Below, piece after piece: positions 12,157-21,151 of a stretch of DNA of 64,000 nt (its first letter is position 1; each line of letters opens with the position of its first letter). The translations under genes were made by a program, and so were the position numbers. This DNA is from Lineus longissimus (lineage: Eukaryota > Nemertea > Pilidiophora > Heteronemertea > Lineidae). The stretch spans positions 3,658,001 through 3,722,000 of the forward strand of contig NC_088316.1 in the NCBI RefSeq assembly GCF_910592395.1. Reading direction: 5' to 3'. The notes under the pieces are model-generated. The model was not told the DNA's origin, did not search any database, and saw only the letters and a program-made list of their open reading frames with translations.

Positions 12157-12504
12157 CTTACTGCAGGACAGATGTCACAACGCCATTGTGGACGGAAAAT
12201 CAAGTCCAAACAATATTTCTAAAACTATGTTAATAGGCCGAGGTTGTTAGCAATAAAAAAGTGGGCCGACAAAAAGAAAAATACGCAATACATGGATTTT
12301 GTCCATACTAGTTAAAAGCATTATGAATGGCGAAGGTCCCATTGTATGATTTATGTCACGAAGTTAAATCTTATTGAGTAACGTGCCTTTTGTTGACCCT
12401 ATAAACTGCTCTCCCTTAGATTTTCCAGTGGATTTGCTGAGCTTTACTATACAAAAATAAGCAATAATACGGCGCTCGTGCCGGAGGGGGGGGGGGGTCA
12501 GTGA
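12157..12504. promoter_or_regulatory. 5' flank of the sulfotransferase gene
   Basis: This is the sequence upstream of the sulfotransferase start codon. No TATA box or obvious motif cluster stands out. It should contain the 5' UTR and promoter by position only. Confidence 0.3.
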
Positions 12505-13280
12505 TTACATAGAGATGTTTAGACAACAGACACAGAATCGAATGATCATGTTTTAGCACGGAAAAGAGATCTTTAGAAACAGAGAAACGATCGAATCATC
12601 ATGTGTCAGCATTAACTCTTTCATTCCCCAAAATGTGGACATTTTGGGTCGTTTTCACCACCAAAAATCTCACAAACATAATTGGGATACACTCATCAAA
12701 GTTCTTCAAAACCTTAATCTTTCCCCCCTCAGTTTCAATAAAACAGCAGTAATAAGTAGGTGCATATTGGGATTATTTTCTAAATATTTTGAAGAGAGGT
12801 ATTTTGGCCAATTTTCACCATTTTTCACCCTAAATGAGGAGTGGCACTCTCAGTCGAAAGGCCAGAGAAATCATACTCGTAAAACACGCTAGAGTAGCTA
12901 GAGACACCTGGTGTCGTCTTGAGGAACTGAAAATACCTTAACCATTTGGAGTTGAATAGAGAGAGGTTTTGAAACAGGCCGAAGAACGAATGATCAGCAT
13001 CAGATTGCAAATAGGGAGGTTTCGAAGCAGACAGAGGAACGTATGATATTACGTTAGCATAGAGAGGTTGAGAAACAGACAGAGATTGATCATGTGTAAG
13101 CCTTAAATAGAGAGGTTTTGAAACATCTGTATGCACACATCCTGGTATCCAACACTGGCGACAGCGCAACCAATGGGACAGTATTATCATTACAATAGAC
13201 AGGTTTAGAAACGGACAGATTAACGTTTGTGTCGGTTTATAGAGTAGAGAGGCTCAGAAACATCTATTCATTTTTGTACC
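12505..13280. repeat. Degenerate minisatellite with AGAGAGGTTTNGAAACAGACAG core
   Basis: At least seven diverged units share GAGAGGTTTTGAAACA or TTTAGAAACAGA followed by GAACGAATGATCA-like sequence, about 60-65 bp apart. They are seen around 12510, 12570, 12955, 13015, 13060, 13110, 13195 and 13240. A stretch of unrelated sequence (about 12610-12900) interrupts the array. Confidence 0.6.
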
Positions 13281-13329
13281 AATCTCTGGACTCACCCACT
13301 CTTTCTGCATTTCTTTGCATTGAAAGGGA

Positions 13330-14635
13330 TTCCAATTCCATGATTATTTTTCATCTCAAATCAATCCTTCGAGGACAAAGTCACAACCAGAATGCAGGAT
13401 AAGACCACTTCAGATTAAACCATGTTAATCATTGTAATAAATAGTAAATCCAATTCCAATTCCATGATAATTATTCATCCAAAACCAGTCATTTGAGCTG
13501 AGGACAAAGTCACAACCAGAATGCAGGATAAGACCACTTCAGATTAAACCATGTTAATCATTGTAATAAATAGTAAATCCAATTCCAATTCCATGATAAT
13601 TATTCATCCAAAACCAGTCATTTGAGCTGAGGACAAAGTCACAACCAGAATGCAGGATAAGACCACTTCAGATTAAACCATGTTAATCATTGTAATAAAT
13701 AGTAAATCCAATTCCAATTCCATGATAATTATTCATCCAAAACCAGTCATTTGAGCTAGGGACAAAGTCACAACCAGAATGCAGGATAAGACCACTTCAG
13801 ATTAAACCATGTTATTCTTGGTAATAAATAGTAACTCCAATTCCAATTCCATGATAATTATTCATCCAAAATCAGTCCTTTGAGCTGAGGACAAAGTCAC
13901 AACCAGAATGCAGGATAAGACCACTTCAGATTAAACCGTGTTATTCTTGGTAATAAATAGTAACTCCAATTCCAATTCCATGATAATTATTCATCCAAAA
14001 TCAGTCCTTTGAGCTGAGGACAAAGTCACAACCAGAATGCAGGATAAGACCATTTCAGATGAATCATGTTATGAGTAATAGTAACTCCAATTCCAATAAT
14101 TGTTCATCCCTAATCAGTCCTTCGAGGACAAAGTCACAACCAGAATGCAGGATAAGACCACTTCAGATGAATCATGTTATGAGTAATAGTAACTCCAATT
14201 CCAATAATTTTTCATCCCTAATCAGTCCTTCGAGGACAAAGTCACAACCAGAATGCAGGATAAGACCACTTCAGATGAATCATGTTATAAGTAATAGTAA
14301 CTCCAATTCCAATAATGCTTCATCCCTAATCAGTCCTTCGAGGACAAAGTCACAACCAGAATGCAGGATAAGACCACTTCAGATGAATCATGTTATGAGT
14401 AATAGTAACTCCAATTCCAATAATTTTTCATCCCTAATCAGTCCTTCGAGCTGAGGACAAAGTCACAACCAGAATGCAGGATAAGATCACTTCAGATGAA
14501 TCATGTTATGAGTAATAGTAACTCCAATTCCAATAATTTTTCATCCCTAATCAGTCCTTCGAGCTGAGAACAAAGTCACAACCAGAATGCAGGATAAGAC
14601 CACTTCAGATGAATCATGTTATGAGTAGAAGTAAT
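13330..14635. repeat. Satellite array, 11 units in three length classes
   Basis: The marker AGGACAAAGTCACAACCAG (one or two units varied) recurs at 13372, 13501, 13630, about 13758, 13888, 14017, 14125, 14233, 14341, 14454 and about 14567. The spacing is therefore about 129 bp five times, 108 bp three times and 113 bp twice. Units also share GGATAAGACCACTTCAGAT and CCAATTCCAAT. The short class has lost CATGATAATTATTCATCC-type sequence. An open frame through the 108-bp units (14059-14454) exists only because 108 is a multiple of three. Confidence 0.9.
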
Positions 14636-15433
14636 GCCAGAGTAGCATATATCCAGTAGGAAAACCATAAACATCTCAAACTGGAAACAAAGTCACAACC
14701 AAAATAGAGGGACAAGTTCACTTTAAAGTAAACTAGGGAGGCTGAAACAGCAACTATTTACTGATCCTTATGCCTATATTGATAAAATTCTGTTGAAAAT
14801 GGACAAACTTGGTGTACATTTCGATCCGTATTCGTATAAGTATCCGTGATAAAGTCACTGATCTCAACTTCCATACTGCCCAGCACCTACACTCCAAAGT
14901 AGTGCTTTAAGTCTATAGAGATGACAGAGTCAGTGAGGGAAGACTAGAATGCTGCCACTGCCTTGTGAGTGTATCCAACATCATGAACAATACTATCTCT
15001 ATCATGATTATTTGTGCTATTGTAAAATGTAATATAAATGTAGTTATGAAAAAAATATAACAGAATAACAATATTAACAACAAAAATAATGATTTATTCA
15101 TCCCATGGTCACCACTCATAGCTTAACCTATTTACATGATTGAGCTGCCAATGTAACAAAGATTTACAGTAATAATGCACATTAGAAAGAACAATAATGA
15201 TTACACCAAACAACATAGACCACCAGCAGAATTACCAAAAAGTGGAGCAGTATCTGAATCACAGTATTAACATCAGAGTATTTTATCATTAAGGCGTCTG
15301 TCCACCTGTCATGTGCCTGATATTTGGACAGACCTGAAGTGCTGCGTCCATCTTCACTCCCTTTTCAGTTGTGCGCAGACGCATTTCCTGTAGAGAATCT
15401 TTTAATAGCACAAAGACCTGCAGTGCAGTGTTA
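14636..15433. other. Intergenic, nothing recognised
   Basis: This is AT-rich sequence with no plausible ORF. It begins with a decayed piece of the preceding satellite (about 14680-14720). Confidence 0.5.
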
Positions 15434-15606
15434 GGCCGAAGTTACATAGACCTCATTCGTTCATTTTACCACGAGTCACTTTCCGGGTTTTTCTTTCATT
15501 CCTCGGTGAATGCACGCCACAAGGCCGTGCATTCACAGGGGAAAGAAAGCAAAAGGGGCAAATGAGTCCTGGGAAATGAACGAATGAGGTCTATGTAACT
15601 TCGGCC
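15434..15606. mobile_element. Harbinger-like MITE with ~35-bp perfect terminal inverted repeats
   Basis: The left end starts GGCCGAAGTTACATAGACCT and continues CATTCGTTCATTT. The right end is its exact inverted copy. TTA flanks both sides (15431-15433 and 15607-15609), and a 3-bp TWA duplication is typical of PIF/Harbinger. It has no coding capacity. The perfect ends suggest recent activity. Confidence 0.8.
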
Positions 15607-15629
15607 TTATAGGCCCATTCCTCGAACTA

Positions 15630-15807
15630 CAGTAGAACCTCTCTATTAAGGACACCCTTGGGACTGACAAGTGATGTCCTTAATAGAGAGGTGTCCTGAT
15701 TAGAGAGGTCAAATTGAATGGAAACAACCAGTTTGGGACCAAAACTGGTGTCCTTAATAGAGAGGTTGTCCTTAATAGAGAGGTGTCCACTAAGAGAGGT
15801 TCTACTG
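15630..15807 (+). mobile_element. pogo-like MITE copy 1
   Basis: The ends are CAGTAGAACCTCTCTATTAA and GAGAGGTTCTACTG, flanked by TA on both sides. The interior repeats TTAATAGAGAGG and GGACACC motifs several times. The family has six near full-length copies in the window. Confidence 0.85.
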
Positions 15808-15976
15808 TACAAAAACCAGTTTTTGATATCAGTGACTAGACGGCCAATTGAGACGGTTTTAGCAAAAGCCATGAAATGGATCTTCAAAACTACTGCCAAT
15901 GTAATCATCACTCAAGAATGTAAAGGGCTAATGCCCCAGCAATAATTGCACAGCTAATACTCATTGAAAATATCTC

Positions 15977-16152
15977 ATAGAACCTCTCTATTAAGGACAC
16001 CCTCGGGACTGACAAGTGCTGTCCTTAATAGAGAGGTGTCCTGATTAGAGAGGTCAAATTGAATGGAAACAACCAATGTGGGACCAAAACTAGTGTCCTT
16101 AATAGAGAGGTTGTCCTTAATAGAGAGATGTCCGCTAACAGAGGTTCCACTG
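15977..16152 (+). mobile_element. pogo-like MITE copy 2
   Basis: Same family as copy 1, with a slightly shortened left end (TAGAACCTCTC). The flanking bases TATCTCAT occur on both sides, at 15971 and 16153. Confidence 0.8.
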
Positions 16153-16156
16153 TATC

Positions 16157-16240
16157 TCATAACAAGAGGCCCAAGGGCCTGGCGCTCAGCTGAGTTGTTG
16201 CTGCGTTGTTCGTATATATTACATTACTCGTCAAACTCTA
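16157..16240 (+). mobile_element. Head of an AACAAGAGGCCC-type element
   Basis: AACAAGAGGCCCAAGGGCCT plus GGCGCTCAGCTGAG forms two short hairpins. A shorter relative is at 58411. A matching CAGCTGAGCT tail is at 19575-19612. Established parallels are elements with the same head and tail in mollusc and annelid genomes, recalled and not searched. Confidence 0.45.
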
Positions 16241-16769
16241 CTAAACTAAGGATTCAAAGCCTAAGGATATTAGCTTCTGGATGTGTAACAGTGAATTACG
16301 GTAGACTGGCGCAATCTACTTCAAGCAAGCTCCACCCTTGCAATGTGTGCGCAAACAGATAACCTAACCTATATTGGACCATCAATTCTACACACAGCAA
16401 CATGATTCAACCTCAGCTGTTACCATGATGATGATGATGATGATCCTTTTCGCAAATTGGTCGTCTTCTGTCTTTCTTCCATACTTCAGTGCCACCGGAT
16501 GTAGTCTGCCCTTGTGGAGGGATCCTTTCAGCACCGGGACACAAGAATCCATGCGAATTGAATCACATGGAGAGACTAGCCCAATCACCCGCTTTTGGCT
16601 GGGTAGAAATGGGTAAATCTCGCAGACTGGACCTTAAACTCTACTGCCGACGTGTGAGGCCGGTCTGACAGATGAGTAAGTGGGGTCCACCTAATGCAGA
16701 AGGCACCAGTTTCCCTAACTAAAAGGGTAACATTAACAAAATGCTCTACCCAACTCTATTATTGCCTAA
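16241..16769. other. Intergenic, nothing recognised
   Basis: It contains a short (ATG)n run at about 16424-16443 and no supported gene. Confidence 0.5.
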
Positions 16770-17333
16770 AGGCCTGTGTACACTAGTAAAATATTAGCAA
16801 CATTTTTACATTTCCAGTTGCAACAAATGTTGCAAAAATGTTGCGTAGTGTGTACAGAGCAAAACGCGTCTTACAACATGTTGTAAAATTGTTGCAAATT
16901 AAATGCAATGCAATTCTTTGTTGCATGTTGTAAAAATGTTGCAAACTCTTCAGCCAATCAGAAATAGGATTTGCGTCATGTGATCTACCGGAGTTCATGT
17001 GACTTGAACAAGAAGCAGGTATAGCAACTCTCAAGTGAGTGTCTTGCTTCGTAGGGTGATGAAACCTTTTCTAGAAGTTTTTGTGTGACGGCTTGTCAGT
17101 CAGCCGCAACTCCTTTAGGCTGCGTATCCATAGGCTGTTCCGTGCCCTGCACAACATTCCCTTTTTACCGCCTGGCGTGCCACACGGACAATGAACCTTC
17201 GTTGGTGTTATTGATCGTTCCCATAGGTTATGCCGTGTCACATTGCGGGCATATATGCACTGTGGATTGGGAATATAGGCCCATATTGGGATTGAACATG
17301 TCCATTCTTTTGCGAGTGAACAACACGGAAGCA

Positions 17334-17417
17334 ATGTCTGAGGCGAAATTAATTCAAGAGGTTCATCAACGGGAACTACTCTGGGATCCCGAAACTGATG
17401 ATTATCAGAACCTGTAA
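17334..17417 (+). pseudogene. MADF (Myb/SANT-like) domain relic
   Basis: The segment beginning MSEAKLIQEVHQRELLWDPE and ending in a DDYQN motif matches the first third of a MADF domain (LI..V..(R)..LWD....DY.N). It is followed at once by a stop codon, so the rest of the domain is missing or was in another exon. An upstream continuation in frame exists from 17085 but has no recognisable domain. Confidence 0.5.
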
Positions 17418-18010
17418 TTTGTTGCTTAAAAGTCAGGTTTTATATACATGTACATGTCAATTTGATGTTGCAAGTGAAAATACAAGTTACTTGTATTTTC
17501 ATTTTCAATATTCATAAGAAATTGTCTTCTGAAATAATGACAGCGTGCGGATAAACGCGATTGACCGCTGCGAAATGAGGACTACAAAGGCCTACATGAC
17601 CAAAAAGGAATATCCAATGGAGACTCAGGGCATAGTGCCAGGTCACAAGGCTGTTACGCCATAACGCCACACTACACAAGGGCATACCCTATGGATACGC
17701 GGCCTTAACAGGCAGTGGTATGCCCCATCATCCACCCTCATTTTGATCCAGGGCCTGGTCCATATTCTCTTTGGTTATTTCGCCGCCTCTTCCGTCTCTC
17801 AACAATGACAGCTAAAATTGCTGCAGAAGCACTCAAAACACATCTTCTCTCCTTGGAATCATCCATTTTCCCTCCAAAATACCTATTTCCCTTTGTTCCC
17901 ACTAAAAAGTTTGCAACAATTTACCAACATGTTGTAAAAATGTTGCTAATTTGTTGCAATTTTGTTGCTAGTGAACACAGGGCCTTGAAGGGCTTGTTGC
18001 AAAATTGTTG

Positions 18011-18112
18011 TAAAAATGTTGGTAAAATGTTGGTAAAATGTTGGTAAAATGTTGGTAAAATGTTGGTAAAATGTTGGTAAAATGTTGGTAAAATGTTGGT
18101 AAAATGTTGCTA
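18011..18112 (+). repeat. 11-bp tandem repeat (GTTGGTAAAAT)n
   Basis: About eight to nine nearly perfect copies lie just inside the right end of the Harbinger-like element. They appear to be an expansion of one subterminal motif. Confidence 0.85.
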
Positions 18113-18249
18113 ATATTTTACTAGTGTACACCCTGCTTAAGTCAAGTGAAACTCTTAACAAACCTTAGCAGAATGCCACCATTGAAATGTTGATAATAAT
18201 GATAGCAAGTAAAAACTTTAAACAGATAGACTTGATTTTTTTAACCAAC

Positions 18250-19140
18250 TGCCACATGCGGTTTTCTTTATTTAGTAAATTTTGAGGTAAGTATTACAGA
18301 ATGAAATACTTGAATACTAGAATTGCCTGGCTCTTCTGATGATTGCACTGGTGAACACCGAAGTCGATGGGATGTGCAAAGTCATAGCTCGATCCTCTCT
18401 CTTGGTCATCTTTGAGATGTAGTCACCAAATAATGTTCAAATGCAGCTGCAGATCATTCCTGTCCTGCAAAACATGATGAGGAGATAACATTTTAATTTT
18501 GATAGAATAGGTAAGCTAGCCAAGTTTTATATCAAATACAAGGCCAACAACAACTGATAAGGCGCTAGGGCCGAATGATCAAGGAAGTTCATTGATATGA
18601 TTGGGAATACATTGTGATAAGAGTGATGAATCGGCCCCGTTTGAAGCATTGTGCTATGTACAGTGTGCAAGTGTCAGTGTGTATCATATCGCATTTACTG
18701 TTTGTTGACATTTCAAATCGCTGGCGTCGATCCTCAATTACACTGTTTATGTACATTGGCAACCTTACCCGATGATATCAGAACGATGTTTATTATTGTC
18801 TTGTTTATTCACATTAGTTCTGCTATGTGACAAGAGTTATTTGTTGAGAAATCCATGATTTAAAGCCGGACTTTGACATCGTTTCTCACACCAACCAAGC
18901 TGCATTTCGCAGATCGTTTTTCAACGATCGTCGACGAACTATTTCAAATTAATCACATCCAATTAAACAATCCAAGCCTTCCCTAATGTCATCAACATGC
19001 AATAACACAAGCAGCCAAATATTATCGCCTATGAAATTGTGAATTTAATGAGAACTTACCTCTGAATTGACAGAACGCGATCTATTCCATAGCATGGTCT
19101 CCTTACGTCTGAACTGCGCAGACTCGAGACGTGACGTTCG
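18250..19140 (-). ncRNA. Candidate small two-exon transcript (non-coding or micropeptide)
   Basis: On the minus strand, a donor (TCAGAG|GTAAGTTC) ends an exon at 19060. A matching acceptor (TTTTGCAG|GACAGG) opens a second exon at 18464. An AATAAA lies at 18267-18272 (minus), followed by low-complexity sequence. Upstream, around 19125-19140, is a CRE-like TGACGT/ACGTCACG cluster that could be the promoter. An ATG at 19095 gives a 25-codon frame across the junction in phase 0 (start MLWNRSRSVNSE, then DRNDLQLHL). No homology is recognised. Alternatively the signals are chance. Confidence 0.3.
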
Positions 19141-19179
19141 CTGCATGTGTGATTGGACGTGGGATAACTCGCGCGAAAT

Positions 19180-19494
19180 TTAAAATGCTCTTCTTGGGGG
19201 TGCTCACTAAATTGCGCCAGTAACACCACCTGGTGAGAAATTCATGAACTACGCCTATTGATAATGAAAGAGAAAGCTTTGCTCTATAAAACTAGATTTG
19301 ATTCATGATCCCCAACTGAGAAATCAGCTGCTGGAAAAGTTTTTGGAAAATTTCGCTTGGTGCCACCTAGTGGCCAAACCGCTCATCCTGCCGGACCCAC
19401 ATTTGGTCTATTCAGGAGTCCTGAAGGGTCTCAACGCCTCAGAGGGAAAATCTATCGCCTATCCGCCATAGTTTTGAAACGTGCCTGTTTAACG

Positions 19495-19545
<51 letters not shown>

Positions 19546-19612
19546 GGACACTCATTCTACCATTTACTCATATGAATAGCTCAGCTTTTCAGCTGAGCTA
19601 AAAAATACAACT
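19180..19612 (+). mobile_element. Tail of a (GACA)n-containing element
   Basis: A (GACA)n run of about 13 units (about 19494-19546) is followed by AGCTCAGCTTTTCAGCTGAG and CTAAAAAA, a terminal hairpin with an A-rich end. The left limit is uncertain. It may belong with the head at 16157, with the Harbinger-like element inserted between them. Confidence 0.45.
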
Positions 19613-19712
19613 CAATACTATTTTGAATAAAAATAAATGATTATCTGATAACAAAAATTGCAACACAGGCAGTTGAAAATCCTATCAGATTGTCATGTTC
19701 TGCTCATGTTAA

Positions 19713-19795
19713 AGGGACACTATAGACAGTTGCTAGGTAGGCAAGATAAAGTTATACAAAGTCGCCAATAAGGGTCTCTCACATCTCACAGTACA
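19713..19795 (+). mobile_element. Partial TTAA-type MITE (family of 3064-3266)
   Basis: It starts after TTAA (19709-19712) with AGGGACACTATAGACAG and matches the inverted right end of the element at 3064-3266, including ACAAAGTCGCCAATA(A)GGGTCTC. The other end is not recognised. Confidence 0.6.
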
Positions 19796-20329
19796 TGTAC
19801 GTCAAAACTACTCACCCTTGTACAATGAATATATTCAGTGCTGAATCTAACATGACCCCATACCCTTACTGTGCATATGAGTCACCCGAAGATGGCCAAT
19901 TGAACCCCGCTGCTCAAGAAAGTCAAGTGCACTGCAGTCATGAAGTGACTTTCATCGCAGCACGAGCAATAAACATCGCGTCAATGCACACAAGGCATGC
20001 ACAGAAGCACTTTTTAGATCTTCAACATGTAAAATACATAGTTTTCTAAAAATTCATATACATGACAGCACAGCTGAACCATGTTGGAATTTTTCCCAGA
20101 GAATTTTGATATGTGAACATATAATTTCAGCTAATACTACAGGAGGGAAATTTCCAACAACAATTTTGCATAGAATGATCAATATGTTAAAACTATCTAC
20201 AAACCACCAATTGCTGGTGATATAAAGTTTTGATACAAAGTCAACTTGCAAAAATACAAAAGTCAAAAAAATTCATAACTTTGTACAGTGTGTATGTACA
20301 AGCTTGTAAATATAGTACAAAGTTATTGT

Positions 20330-20520
20330 AATACTGTGATGAATATTGAACATTAATCAAATTGCACGGCCGCAAAACCTATCTTGGAGTAAGATGTAGA
20401 ACATTCCCAACACTGCCATGGAATACTGATCGCATAAATCGCATGGCCACAAGATCTACATTTCTGAGTATGATCAAATAGAACATTCCGAAAACTGCAA
20501 TGTAATATTGACCATTTTAC
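20330..20520 (+). repeat. Two-copy degenerate direct repeat (~110 bp)
   Basis: Each copy carries ATACTG, a GAATATTGA/CCATTTTAC relative, CGGCC(G)CAAAACCTATC or GGCCACAAGATCTAC, and TAGAACATTCC. It could lie in the 3' UTR of the zinc-finger gene. Confidence 0.45.
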
Positions 20521-20653
20521 TGGCAATATCCCAAGTTGTATCGCTCATATCTTTTGTGAGAGTGAAAATCCCTGATCGGTTGGTCTCAAAAAAGGCACTT
20601 CGTTTCTGTACGATTAGTTTAAATATGGCTCCTCCAGCAGACGTCATGACAAA

Positions 20654-21092
20654 AGTCGTACTTCCACCTATCATATCCCTGTGTCTTTTGCGCTTACACC
20701 TATGAATTGTCGTGTCTAAATAGACCCGTGTGTCAAATCCCCGTGTCTATTAGCCCCATCGAGCTCGATGGGGCTAATCAGGGGCTAATTTAGACCCGTG
20801 TTCAACACGGGTTTTTTGATAGGTGGAATCTGAATAGACACGGCAATTGCAAGTTCTACGATCCGGCGACAGATGGCGCGGTGTAGTTGCCTCGGTATTG
20901 CGCATGCGAAATTCCCCTCCAACGGAAAAGAAACACAGGAGAGCTCCCTACCTACAGCGCACTTGTCGCCGGGGCTATTAACCATTATCTAACACCACTG
21001 ATAGGTGTAAGTGCGCCCCGGGTTTTTTGACACACGGCGAAGACACGGGTCTTGAAAAAACACGGAGTTTTATGATAGGTGGAACTACGACT
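20654..21092. mobile_element. MITE next to the zinc-finger gene stop codon
   Basis: The terminal inverted repeats AGTCGTACTTCCACCTATCA and its mirror TGATAGGTGGAACTACGACT are 20-22 bp long. The interior has a perfect palindrome GCCCCATCGAGCTCGATGGG at about 20754 and repeats of GACCCGTGT. It ends only 60 bp from the stop codon, so it should be part of that gene's 3' UTR. No clear target duplication is seen. Confidence 0.7.
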
Positions 21093-21151
21093 ATAGCTTT
21101 GACCAACGGAGCCCACCGCAGGTGAAAATGGCGACAAAATGAACTGGAATG

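Larger units (their letters stand above)
16770..18137. mobile_element. Harbinger-like non-autonomous element, 1.37 kb, TAA duplication
   Basis: The ends share GTGTACACTAGTAAAATATT in inverted orientation. TAA flanks both sides (16767-16769 and 18138-18140). Subterminal regions on both sides carry many variants of ATGTTGCAAAAATGTTG or TTGTAAAAATGTTGC, which look like clustered transposase-binding sites. The interior holds a short MADF-like relic (17334-17417) and inverted copies of a GCGTATCCATAGG motif (about 17120 and 17690). No DDE transposase is visible. TAA and a MADF/Myb-like accessory protein both fit the PIF/Harbinger superfamily. Confidence 0.7.

Noticed and set aside
14059-14454. 131-codon repetitive ORF in the satellite array
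   Set aside because: It is open only because the 108-bp unit is divisible by three. The frame breaks at the 113- and 129-bp units.
16063-16362. ORFs within the pogo-like MITE copies (METTNVGPKL, repeated at 15718)
   Set aside because: The similar short peptides at several places come from the repeated non-coding element, not from a gene family.
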